A stretch of DNA of 23,768 nucleotides from the IMG/VR virus record IMGVR_UViG_3300032050_000821, positions 1 through 23,768 of that record; one strand, 5' to 3'. The DNA comes from a virus. The notes under the pieces are model-generated. The model saw nothing but the letters and a program-made list of their open reading frames with translations. It was not told the DNA's origin and did no database searches. Below are positions 1-6,288 of the stretch, piece by piece. Made by a program: the position numbers and the translations under genes. Every line of letters starts with the position of its first letter. Position 1 is the stretch's first letter.

Positions 1-1614
1 ACAAATGGTGTTTATTTGCCGTCAGCAAATAACGTAGCTCTCGCCACCAATAGTACTCAGCGCCTGCTTATCGAAGCTGATGGCGACATAAGTATTGATA
101 GCGGCGGTGTGTTTTATGACGCTACTAATAACCGCCTAGGAATCGGCACCACGAGTCCTGACTCTTTGCTACATACCACTGGATCCAGAGACTACACAGG
201 CTCAACCCCTAGCTTGAGTTCGTACGACGTCAATTTTCAATCAGGAACTGCATATGTAGCTATTGGTCAGTCCAATGGAATTCCCACAATCCAAGGGCAT
301 GGAACAGGAACTTCTTACAACTTGGCTTTGTGCCCCAACGCTGGAAAAGTTGGTATTGGTACCACTACGACAAATGCAGCTCTTACTGTCAAAGCGGAGA
401 CTAGCGTAGCTCCCGTTACCATTAGCGGGCCAAGCAGTGAGTTTGCTCGTATTGACAGCTCCGGCAGGCTAGGTCTGGGGACTAGTGCGCCGAGCGTAAA
501 ACTTGAAGTAAAAAGTCCCAGCAGTGCAACAAATGTTCTACAGGTAACCCCAACTACAGGAAGCGGTTATTTCAGGGTTAGAGAGACAGGCGGAAATGAT
601 ATAGACGTTCGGCTTGCAGATGCCGCCGGTACGGAGTCTGTTCTTATCAATTCCGATGGCTCGTCTTATTTCAACGGAGGCAACGTAGGGATTGGCACTA
701 CGAGTCCTGGAGCAAATTTAGATATTGCAGGCGCAACTTTTGCAAACCTTTTTCTTACTGATATTGCCGCGGGTGCTAGTGCGGCTATTTATGGAGATGG
801 AGGATCTATTGATTTAAGGGCTAACAACAGCAGTGACAACTCTTTTCTTATTACGTCTGATTCGCACAGATTTCGGGTTTCAGGCAGTGAACGCGCCCGC
901 ATCGACAGCTCCGGCAGGTTGTTAATTGGCACGTCTAGTGCATACACAATCGGTTCATCTGCAAGTTGGTCTATTCAAGCAGCAACGGCAGGAATTTCTG
1001 CAATAAGACCATCCAATGATACCAACCCGGCAACATTAACTTTAGCTAAAACAAGATCGACATCTCTTGGCTCATTTTCCATTGTTCAAAATAACGATAG
1101 TATCGGTATTGTTGATTTTGCTGCTGATGATGGCACGGATTACGCAACTTCGGCGGCAAGAATTACTTGCCAAGTAGACGGCACCCCCGGCGCTAACGAC
1201 ATGCCGGGCAGGCTTGTGCTGTCGGTCACCTTGGACGGTGCCTCCTCGCCCACCGAAGCTCTCCGCATCACCAACGACCGGGTTGTTGCCTACAACCAGC
1301 CCGATGTCACCAGTAAGAGCGCCGCCGCAACCCTGACGGTGGCTGAGCTGAAAACCGGCATCATTCAGTACACCGGTGCTGCTGCCACACTCACCCTCCC
1401 CACCGGAACCCTTACCGAGGGTGGCTTCAACGGCATCTACACCAACATGACCTTTGAATGGTCTGTGATCAATACGGGCTCCGGCACCTGCACCATCGGT
1501 GCGGGCACTGGTCACACCATTGTTGGTAGCACCACTGTTGCGGCTGGCGCATCTGGGCGCTTTGCCTCACGGCGTACAGCAGCGAATACGTTCGTGACCT
1601 ATCGCTTGAGTTAG
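1..1614 (+). CDS. Tail fibre / receptor-binding structural protein (5' end cut by window)
   Basis: The frame is open from the first base of the window, so the N-terminus lies outside; a TTG at 16 is only an internal codon. The protein is built of repeated short modules ending in G-x-G-T-T-x-P followed by a hydrophobic strand (for example NRLGIGTTSP, GKVGIGTTTT, GRLGLGTSAP, GNVGIGTTSP, GRLLIGTSS), alternating with ARIDSSGRL-type segments. Such beta-rich repeats are typical of trimeric phage fibres. The last ~100 residues (LTLPTG, FEWSVINTGSGT, TGHTIVGS, ending FVTYRLS) resemble a C-terminal domain seen in many phage virion proteins. It should sit on the virion and contact the host surface. The DNA changes from about 43% GC in the repeats to about 65% GC after ~1180, suggesting a mosaic gene. 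Fibre identity is likely; the exact receptor is unknown. Confidence 0.8.
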   Translation, partial: TNGVYLPSANNVALATNSTQRLLIEADGDISIDSGGVFYDATNNRLGIGTTSPDSLLHTTGSRDYTGSTPSLSSYDVNFQSGTAYVAIGQSNGIPTIQGHGTGTSYNLALCPNAGKVGIGTTTTNAALTVKAETSVAPVTISGPSSEFARIDSSGRLGLGTSAPSVKLEVKSPSSATNVLQVTPTTGSGYFRVRETGGNDIDVRLADAAGTESVLINSDGSSYFNGGNVGIGTTSPGANLDIAGATFANLFLTDIAAGASAAIYGDGGSIDLRANNSSDNSFLITSDSHRFRVSGSERARIDSSGRLLIGTSSAYTIGSSASWSIQAATAGISAIRPSNDTNPATLTLAKTRSTSLGSFSIVQNNDSIGIVDFAADDGTDYATSAARITCQVDGTPGANDMPGRLVLSVTLDGASSPTEALRITNDRVVAYNQPDVTSKSAAATLTVAELKTGIIQYTGAAATLTLPTGTLTEGGFNGIYTNMTFEWSVINTGSGTCTIGAGTGHTIVGSTTVAAGASGRFASRRTAANTFVTYRLS

Positions 1615-1631
1615 TAGTCCTGCTCACTTCT

Positions 1632-1877
1632 GTGTCTGAACTTTCACTCGCCGCACAGGCAACATACGATGCCTTCAACCGCATTGGACTGTACAACGAA
1701 CCCTCGTTTGAAACCGACAGCAAGGCACTCGCCTCCGCCTTGCGTGCTGCAGTAAAACACTGCACATGTAACGATGGCAAAGATTATTGGATCTACGGTC
1801 CAAATATCCTTGCTATCGCTGACGAATTAGAAGGTGTTAAATACGGCACTTACCGTTGCGACCTCAAAACCCAATAG
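1632..1877 (+). CDS. Small protein, SPAAQ/ALRAA family
   Basis: An 81-residue protein starting at GTG, 17 bases after the tail fibre stop. It begins MSELSLAAQATYDAF, has a central ALASALRAAV helix and ends with an LAIADELEG segment. The same order (SELS-AAQA, AAALRAAAD, LLAIATEIE) occurs in the gene at 12747-12977 of the minus-strand block, so the two are paralogues. The family is familiar to me from marine cyanobacteria and their phages but has no known function. Two cysteines (CTC) lie mid-protein. No membrane segment or signal peptide is seen. Position between fibre and other late genes suggests late expression only. Confidence 0.72.
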   Translation: MSELSLAAQATYDAFNRIGLYNEPSFETDSKALASALRAAVKHCTCNDGKDYWIYGPNILAIADELEGVKYGTYRCDLKTQ

Positions 1878-1958
1878 TCACCTTCACTAAAGGGTGAGCA
1901 GCCGACCCTTCCCAACTGGCTGCAACACGATTACTCTGTACCAGTCTGGTTCTTCATC

Positions 1959-2267
1959 ATGGCCACCACCTTTACGTGGGGTATCAACACCCTTGAGCGC
2001 GAAACCGACGACGGATTCGTGATGACTGCGCATTACACCGTTAATGCCGACGACGGCACCTATTCATCTGGTGCATACGGCAGCGTAGGTTTCCAGCGTC
2101 CCGAAAACTTGATTCCGTACAACCAGCTCGATGAGCCCACCGTAATCGGCTGGGTCCAAGAAGCCCTTGGCGGCGACGAAAAAGTTGCCGAAATTGAAGC
2201 TGCCTTGCAAGCGCAAATTGATGAGCAGCACGCACCGACTAAAGCCGCCGGTGTGCCTTGGGGTTGA
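1959..2267 (+). CDS. DUF7936-like conserved phage protein
   Basis: A 102-residue protein with an ATG start. It opens MATTFTWGINTLERETDDGF, then a predicted beta strand TAHYTVNADDGTYSSGAYGSVGF, and ends with an acidic helix (EEALGG-type, VAEIEAALQAQIDEQ). The 'FTWGI...LERE..DGFV..AHY.V.A.DG' pattern matches my memory of the small DUF7936 family found in late regions of cyanophages. Its function is unknown; a minor structural or assembly role would fit the position next to the fibre. A short hairpin with weak T-rich tail lies just after its stop. I cannot verify the family assignment without a profile search. Confidence 0.75.
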   Translation: MATTFTWGINTLERETDDGFVMTAHYTVNADDGTYSSGAYGSVGFQRPENLIPYNQLDEPTVIGWVQEALGGDEKVAEIEAALQAQIDEQHAPTKAAGVPWG

Positions 2268-2281
2268 TGCCAATAGTCTGG

Positions 2282-2304
2282 TAAACCGCAGTAAAGTCGG
2301 TTTA
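2282..2304 (+). terminator. Weak hairpin, possible terminator
   Basis: TAAACCG (2282-2288) and CGGTTTA (2298-2304) pair perfectly over 7 bp around a 9-base loop, followed by ACTTTCT. It lies 15 bases after the stop at 2267. The T-tract is broken, so termination would be weak. Confidence 0.4.
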
Positions 2305-2321
2305 ACTTTCTACATTTCGGC

Positions 2322-2459
2322 GTGGCTGTAAAGGCAAAAACAGGTACAGGGCGCTTAGAGCATCAAGCCGGGCGCCCCAAAACCACAAGTCAAGGCATGG
2401 GGCAGCACAGCCGTCCACGTCGTCGCGGCAAGAAAAAACTGGTGGGTCAAGGACGCTAA
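2322..2459 (+). CDS. Tiny basic protein ending in GQGR
   Basis: A 45-residue GTG-started frame: it begins MAVKAKTGTGRLEHQ, continues RPKTTSQGMGQHSRPRRRG and ends KKKLVGQGR. It is very basic and has no hydrophobic segment. Short proteins with a PKKTS-G-RSKP core and a GQGR/GQGK tail occur in the late regions of many cyanophages, which is why I accept so small a gene. A nucleic-acid or capsid-interior role is plausible from the charge but is only inference. The next gene starts 32 bases after its stop. Confidence 0.6.
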   Translation: MAVKAKTGTGRLEHQAGRPKTTSQGMGQHSRPRRRGKKKLVGQGR

Positions 2460-2490
2460 CCTATAAAAAAGGTCGGCAGTATGCCTCGCA

Positions 2491-2739
2491 ATGGATCATC
2501 ACGACGAGGCAATCACCGCCAAACCCCCCGATAACCCCTTCAACCAAATCGTTCCGGCGTTGTTGACTGCTGCAGTAGTTGGCTTAGCCGGTCTTTTTAT
2601 GCAAGTCGCCAAGCTGGACCAATCCGTCAACACAGTCGCTGCCGATATTCAAGAACTCAAAAACGATTCCAAAGAAAGGCTTAGTGACCTCGAAACCAGA
2701 GTGCGTCAAATTGAGATGCACCTCGGCCCCAAAAAATGA
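2491..2739 (+). CDS. Small membrane protein with coiled coil (holin- or spanin-like)
   Basis: An 82-residue protein with a short charged N-terminus, one membrane helix at about residues 20-41 (IVPALLTAAVVGLAGLFMQV), then a long charged helix with heptad spacing (LDQSVNTVAADIQELKNDSKERLSDLETRVRQIEMHL). This one-helix-plus-coiled-coil plan is common in phage proteins of the lysis region, such as hemolysin-XhlA-like or holin-accessory proteins. It overlaps the next gene by four bases (ATGA). The endolysin lies 740 bases downstream. A lysis role is inferred from topology and position only. Confidence 0.7.
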   Translation: MDHHDEAITAKPPDNPFNQIVPALLTAAVVGLAGLFMQVAKLDQSVNTVAADIQELKNDSKERLSDLETRVRQIEMHLGPKK

Positions 2740-2921
2740 GCGTCGTCCACACCACTGACTACGGCAACGGCTTCAGTCTGGACCAACTGGAGAACGAACG
2801 GGGCGAGCTGTACTACCGCGCCTGCAAAGGTAGTGTCTGCCGCTACGCCGAGGACCACTACATCGCCATGATGTACCTCGAAGGCATGGGCTGGGACCCT
2901 AAGCAACAAGCCCCTCAGTAA
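2736..2921 (+). CDS. Small hypothetical protein
   Basis: A 61-residue acidic and aromatic-rich protein (YYRACKGSVCRYAEDHY, MMYLEGMGWDP). Its ATG overlaps the stop of the preceding membrane protein gene in an ATGA, which argues for translational coupling and so for a real gene. Two cysteines are spaced C-x4-C. Its 3' end overlaps the 3' end of the oppositely oriented HNH gene by 23 bases. I do not recognise the family. Confidence 0.6.
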   Translation: MSVVHTTDYGNGFSLDQLENERGELYYRACKGSVCRYAEDHYIAMMYLEGMGWDPKQQAPQ

Positions 2922-3219
2922 TCCACGCAATAATCGCGTCCTCGCGGTGGGGCTCCCAAAACGGCTGGTCCCTGTACCACTCCAGCCAGTCCTCCGCTGA
3001 CTTGGAGATATTGCAGGCAAAGCAGCAAGCCACCAAATTCTGCTGGTGCGTATGACCACCCCGAAATTTCGGGTGCACATGGTCCAGCGTGGCTGACCTA
3101 CCTAAATCCACTCCGCAATAAGCGCACGAGTTGTTCCAGTGATTAAGAATTGATTGTCTAAACCGCGCCTTTGCTTCTTTTTTGTTTAAGTATTCGCCAT
3201 CCTCGATGCGATGGTCCAT
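2899..3219 (-). CDS. HNH endonuclease (free-standing)
   Basis: A 106-residue protein with a compact HNH nuclease core. CxxC pairs at C32/C35 and C66/C69 bind a structural zinc; LDHVHP (D46, H47, H49) supplies the catalytic His and metal ligand; RGG and HQQN lead to the final CN (N70) and K73. This is the McrA/HNH pattern. The length and the lone position, antisense within a plus-strand late module, suggest a homing-type or selfish endonuclease, although HNH proteins also assist packaging in some phages; those usually sit beside terL, which this one does not. A 6-bp hairpin (3231-3247) lies upstream of its start. No strong ribosome binding site precedes the ATG. Confidence 0.88.
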   Translation of the reverse strand: MDHRIEDGEYLNKKEAKARFRQSILNHWNNSCAYCGVDLGRSATLDHVHPKFRGGHTHQQNLVACCFACNISKSAEDWLEWYRDQPFWEPHREDAIIAWITEGLVA

Positions 3220-3318
3220 ACCCGGCAGTGGCTACACGGAATGTAGCGGTAGAAACTATTACGTGCGCAGGAACTCTTCTCTAGTACAGCTAAACTTCAG
3301 TAAGTCTCTTGGATCCAT

Positions 3319-3462
3319 ATGACCGAGCAGCACATAGCGATCATCGCCATCATCATTGCCGCTGGTTCCGAAATCATCGGTATGAGCAGCCTGCGTTCCA
3401 ACAGCTGGGTCCAGCTGGTGCTGCAGGTACTGCGCCTCACCTTCCCCAAAAAGCGCCGCTGA
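3319..3462 (+). CDS. 47-residue membrane protein, holin candidate
   Basis: The frame begins ATG at 3319 and encodes MTEQHIAIIAIIIAAGSEII, then GMSSLRSNSWVQLVLQVLRL and ends TFPKKRR. One hydrophobic helix (residues 5-21) is followed by an amphipathic helix and a basic tail. I recall a nearly identical plan (AIIAIVVAAGSEIIG...SNS-VQLVLQ) in many cyanophages. It ends 18 bases before the endolysin start, so a holin or holin-like role is a reasonable inference. It has no paralogue in the window. Confidence 0.75.
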   Translation: MTEQHIAIIAIIIAAGSEIIGMSSLRSNSWVQLVLQVLRLTFPKKRR

Positions 3463-3480
3463 TTTGCGTGGAGCCTTGTC

Positions 3481-4608
3481 ATGACGACCAACAAAATCCG
3501 TCTTAACGACCTGTTTCGTTTTTACAAGGCTCTGCCCCATCAGATGGCGGCGATTACAGAGCTGGAGCAGGCGATCAATAAGGCGAATCCCAACATCTTG
3601 GGCCGCGACCAAGGCTGGTTCAAGACCTGGAGCGTGGCGGGTAAACAGACTCAGTTCCCAAACAGTTGGGAAGGCATCCTTGAAGCCGCTCGTGTTGCCG
3701 GCGCCAAATTCCCAGAACTCGTAGCCGCCCAATGGGCACTGGAATCCAACTACGGCAAGCTTGTTTCAGGCCGCAATAACTTTTTTGGCTTAAAAGGCGA
3801 AGGTAGCGACAAGAAAACACAAGAATTTATTAACGGCCAGTGGATAACAATTACAGACAGTTTTATTGATTTCCCAGATCTACTGTCCTGCGTTATTTAC
3901 CTAGTCGACCACTGGTACAAAGATTACAAAAACTACAAAGGCTGCAACAACGCCGCGACCCGCGAAGAAGCCGCTAAGTGGCTACATAAGGAAGGCTACG
4001 CAACAGATCCCAACTATCCCGGCAAGCTGATTCAGCTAATGGAACAACACGCTGGAGCTAAACCTGTCGTCCCACCTGATCAAAAATTATTGAAAGTTCC
4101 ATACGAGTACCAGCTAGGTGCTGACGACGGCGCCACCGGCTATCGCCAATGCTTTAGCTCCAGCTGCGCGATGGTTGCCAGGTACTACGGAAAAATAAGC
4201 GGGGACTACGAATACAACCGCCTTCGCGCCCGTTTCGGTGACACCACTGACCCAAAAGCGCAAATAGCAGCGCTCAAAGCATTGGGGCTGACCGCCACCT
4301 TTGAGATGGATGGCACAGTCGAAGACTTAGAAACTGAAATAGCTAACGGGCACCCGGTTCCAGTCGGCTGGCTCCACAAAGGCCCCGTCTCTAATCCCAG
4401 CGGCACTGGCCACTGGACAGTCGTAGTTGGATATACCCCGACACATTTCATCCACAACGACCCTTTTGGTGAAGCCGACCTGATCAACGGCGGTTACGCC
4501 AGCAACAAGGGGGGAGCCGGCATCGCCTACTCCAGAAAGAACTGGCTGCCTCGCTGGCTCATCGAAGGCAACGACACAGGCTGGTTTTTCAGAATTCGCA
4601 AGAACTAA
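3481..4608 (+). CDS. Two-domain endolysin: glucosaminidase plus C39-like peptidase
   Basis: A 375-residue protein. Residues ~60-195 match the FlgJ/LYZ2 glucosaminidase fold: AAQWALESNYGK with the catalytic Glu E88, then NNFFGLKG and a YATDPNYPGKLIQL finish. Residues ~205-370 match the C39-like cysteine peptidase family (Peptidase_C39_2): GYRQCFSSSCAM with probable nucleophile C224, GHWTVVVGY with H311, and FIHNDP with D327. Together they would cut the glycan strand and peptide parts of peptidoglycan at lysis. There is no signal peptide, so export would depend on a holin; the 47-residue membrane protein just upstream is the candidate. GGAG lies about 10 bases before the ATG. It could alternatively be a virion-associated wall hydrolase; the neighbours favour lysis. 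Confidence 0.87.
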   Translation: MTTNKIRLNDLFRFYKALPHQMAAITELEQAINKANPNILGRDQGWFKTWSVAGKQTQFPNSWEGILEAARVAGAKFPELVAAQWALESNYGKLVSGRNNFFGLKGEGSDKKTQEFINGQWITITDSFIDFPDLLSCVIYLVDHWYKDYKNYKGCNNAATREEAAKWLHKEGYATDPNYPGKLIQLMEQHAGAKPVVPPDQKLLKVPYEYQLGADDGATGYRQCFSSSCAMVARYYGKISGDYEYNRLRARFGDTTDPKAQIAALKALGLTATFEMDGTVEDLETEIANGHPVPVGWLHKGPVSNPSGTGHWTVVVGYTPTHFIHNDPFGEADLINGGYASNKGGAGIAYSRKNWLPRWLIEGNDTGWFFRIRKN

Positions 4609-4610
4609 CC

Positions 4611-4832
4611 ATGCGTCCCATCGAACACACCCCCGAGTCCAGCTTCCACAAGGCAGCCACGGACCAGTGGTTAGTCGGCCTGTTCAACAAGCAGGACTAT
4701 CGCGGCCTCCTAGAAGCCGCCCTTGTCTTGAATACGCTCCACCAGCTGGAACGCACAAAATCGGCCTGGGCTATCCGCGAAGCCGCAGATAACCTGGCCG
4801 ATCAGTTTGGAATGGACCGCGACTCCGCCTAG
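4611..4832 (+). CDS. Small helical protein downstream of endolysin
   Basis: A 73-residue protein whose ATG follows the endolysin stop by two bases, so it is probably co-translated. The body is helical: YRGLLEAALVLNTLHQLERT then WAIREAADNLADQFG. No signal, membrane segment or metal-binding motif is visible. I have a sense of similar 'LLEAALVLNTL...REAADNL' proteins in cyanophages but no function. Its stop overlaps the stop of the convergent minus-strand gene by four bases, marking the end of the late module. Confidence 0.65.
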   Translation: MRPIEHTPESSFHKAATDQWLVGLFNKQDYRGLLEAALVLNTLHQLERTKSAWAIREAADNLADQFGMDRDSA

Positions 4833-4999
4833 TTGGCGGTGTATTTGCGATACAGCCCGGTATAGGTGCTGTGGAACGGGTGATCCTTTTTGTCTCGCCC
4901 GTCCCAGAAGTAGAGCTTGTCCAGAAGGTCAGCGCGATTTTGGTCGACAATGACCTCACCCCAAGACTGGCGTGCCCAGTCAGCGATTGGTTGACTCAC
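4829..4999 (-). CDS. Small hypothetical protein
   Basis: A 56-residue protein starting at GTG (4999). The start is chosen because GGAG lies nine bases upstream, and because a longer reading would run deep into the upstream gene. It begins MSQPIADWARQSWGEVI and ends TYTGLYRKYTAN, rich in Trp and Tyr. It overlaps the upstream gene by 20 bases and is the last gene of the minus-strand block. I do not recognise it. Confidence 0.62.
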   Translation of the reverse strand: MSQPIADWARQSWGEVIVDQNRADLLDKLYFWDGRDKKDHPFHSTYTGLYRKYTAN

Positions 5000-5303
5000 C
5001 TTTTTTCTCCACGAGTTTGAGACGCCTGCGGGCCGTTTCTCGCGGCCCATTTTTGGCACGAGCCAGCTTAGGTTTTTTCGCTGCCGTTGCCGGCACCTCC
5101 ACCTTGCACTTCGGGTAGCGATTCTGCGCAAACTCAATCGCCTGCTGGAGCGACTGCGCCCGCACCAGATCCCGCATAGCTCCCTGACCTGGCAACCAAA
5201 TCTTCAACTCGAACAGCTCAGATTTTTCTGCACTGGTGCGTGAGCGACCCTCACCGAGCCTCAGTTCGGGATCCTGCTGCTCCTGGAATGGCGTCACTTC
5301 CAT
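4980..5303 (-). CDS. Small basic protein with beta-beta-alpha-beta core
   Basis: A 107-residue protein. After a charged N-terminus comes FELKIWLPGQ, VRAQSLQQAIEFAQNRYP and KCKVEVP, a likely strand-strand-helix-strand unit, then a basic Lys/Arg/Ala tail (residues ~68-107). The 58-residue gene at 6112-6288 has the same plan (YRVTMWPRHG, EAPDAYTAREYAMRLCP, QKVIGI). Its ATG overlaps the end of the upstream gene by 10 bases. The basic tail suggests nucleic-acid contact, but no known family is recognised. Confidence 0.68.
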   Translation of the reverse strand: MEVTPFQEQQDPELRLGEGRSRTSAEKSELFELKIWLPGQGAMRDLVRAQSLQQAIEFAQNRYPKCKVEVPATAAKKPKLARAKNGPRETARRRLKLVEKKGESTNR

Positions 5304-5509
5304 GATTCGGGGTAGGCGGGTTCATCAACGCAATGCACAGCAGCATCGCAGTTACAAGACTGAGCAACAGTTCTCGCCGCAGCGACAGCTCGTTCGTATG
5401 TGACCCACGAGGATGCGTCCTCCTTGGATCGGGTGAAACCGATTCCTTTACCAGAGTCGTAAACCGCCGTAACCCAGCGATCTTCGACCATGACGACATA
5501 GCGCGTCAT
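5294..5509 (-). CDS. Small conserved hypothetical protein
   Basis: A 71-residue protein: two short strands (MTRYVVMVEDRWVTAVYD), a KEDASSW turn, a helix YERAVAAARTVAQ and a conserved-looking end VHCVDEPAYPESWK. The final residues are encoded across the start of the next gene. A copy of a 12-base motif (GTGACTACTGTG) lies nine bases upstream of its ATG. I think similar 'ASSW..YERAVAAAR..VDEPAYPESW' proteins occur in related phages, but the role is unknown. Confidence 0.65.
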   Translation of the reverse strand: MTRYVVMVEDRWVTAVYDSGKGIGFTRSKEDASSWVTYERAVAAARTVAQSCNCDAAVHCVDEPAYPESWK

Positions 5510-5518
5510 TGCTCTTAA

Positions 5519-5535
5519 GTGACTACTGTGTAAGG
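5519..5535. promoter_or_regulatory. GTGACTACTGTG / TACTGTGTAAGG motif, copy 1
   Basis: The 12-mer GTGACTACTGTG (5519-5530) recurs at 11899-11910, its core GACTACTGTG recurs inverted at 5896-5905, and the overlapping 12-mer TACTGTGTAAGG (5524-5535) recurs at 16643-16654. All four lie outside genes. This copy is just upstream of the minus-strand gene starting at 5509. A protein-binding site is the simplest reading. Confidence 0.4.
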
Positions 5536-5586
5536 TTACAGCCTACGCCCAGCCCGCTGCGGTATATAACGAAACACAACTGAGTC

Positions 5587-5856
5587 TCATGCGTCAGTTT
5601 CTGACACTTTGCCTTCGGCCTTGGAACGCATCCGCCCCTCAACCCGCCGCTTGACTGAATCCCTCCAAGCAGCCTCATCCGCTTCTTGCGCCTTCGTGTA
5701 CTCCGACGACCGCAGCGCCAACCCCGCGTAAACCAGCTCCCGCAGATACGCCGTAACCTTCTTGCCCTCCTGGGACGCAAGATTCTCCGCCAGCTTGTAA
5801 CGGTTGGGGTCAATCAACAGCTGACAGTAGTACTTGTTTCCGTGGTTCAGGGGCAT
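5587..5856 (-). CDS. Ribbon-helix-helix DNA-binding protein
   Basis: An 89-residue protein. The N-terminus KYYCQLLIDPNRYKLAENLA, then EGKKVTAYLRELVYAGL fits the ribbon-helix-helix plan: one beta strand, helix A, a short turn, helix B. A charged helical tail follows (AWRDSVKRRVEGRM). RHH proteins dimerise and bind short inverted or direct repeats, often near their own promoters. A GACTACTGTG motif (inverted) lies ~40 bases upstream of the start and is a candidate operator; that link is inference. A TGCTATTGT extended -10-like element lies in the same upstream stretch. Confidence 0.72.
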   Translation of the reverse strand: MPLNHGNKYYCQLLIDPNRYKLAENLASQEGKKVTAYLRELVYAGLALRSSEYTKAQEADEAAWRDSVKRRVEGRMRSKAEGKVSETDA

Positions 5857-5895
5857 GGCCTGCGGTCTAGTCTGCTACACAATAGCATACTGCGT

Positions 5896-5905
5896 CACAG
5901 TAGTC
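5896..5905. promoter_or_regulatory. GACTACTGTG motif, inverted copy
   Basis: CACAGTAGTC on the plus strand is the exact inverse of the 10-base core found at 5521-5530 and 11901-11910. It lies in the short gap between the minus-strand gene ending at 5906 and the RHH gene starting at 5856. Confidence 0.4.
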
Positions 5906-6115
5906 TTACCAGCGTACGTCCTCGTCGACACGCTTCCGCCACGCATTGGCCTGCGCCACCCGCGCCCCACCCCTCTGCTTGGCACAACCCTTTCGTACAT
6001 CTCGCGCCCACTCCAAAAACGCCGCAGCCCGCTGCAAATCCGCCGTTCTCGCCGCACGAATTTCCCGATTCAGCCATTCGAGCACCAGTTCACGACCAGT
6101 CTTGGGCCGACTCAT
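5906..6115 (-). CDS. Small basic helical protein
   Basis: A 69-residue protein, rich in Arg and Ala: GRELVLEWLNREIRAARTADLQRAAAFLEWARDVRKG, then a basic end. Two helices are likely. Its ATG overlaps the stop of the preceding gene in an ATGA, which supports translation. The opposite strand also carries long open frames here, caused by the high GC content, but those lack coupling. Function unknown. Confidence 0.6.
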   Translation of the reverse strand: MSRPKTGRELVLEWLNREIRAARTADLQRAAAFLEWARDVRKGCAKQRGGARVAQANAWRKRVDEDVRW

Positions 6116-6288
6116 GCCAGCCCGTCTTTTTTTAGGTCTTCAATTCGCCGAATACCGATCACCTTCTGGTCCGGGCACAACCGCATCGCATACTCCCGTG
6201 CCGTATAGGCATCTGGAGCTTCGAGGTAGAGGTTGTGCGTGGGACCGTGGCGAGGCCACATGGTTACGCGGTATTCGGTCAGTTCCAT
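6112..6288 (-). CDS. 58-residue protein between polymerase and downstream genes
   Basis: The frame begins MELTEYRVTMWPRHGPTHN, continues LYLEAPDAYTAREYAMRLCP and ends with GIRRIEDLKKDGLA. Its ATG shares one base with the polymerase stop (TAATG) and its stop overlaps the next gene's ATG (ATGA), so it is tightly coupled on both sides. The strand-strand-helix-strand pattern resembles the first part of the protein at 4980-5303. No known function. Confidence 0.68.
   Translation of the reverse strand: MELTEYRVTMWPRHGPTHNLYLEAPDAYTAREYAMRLCPDQKVIGIRRIEDLKKDGLA

Noticed and set aside
2481-2534. A 17-codon ATG frame just before the membrane protein gene
   Set aside because: Too short, overlaps the real start at 2491 and has no supporting feature.
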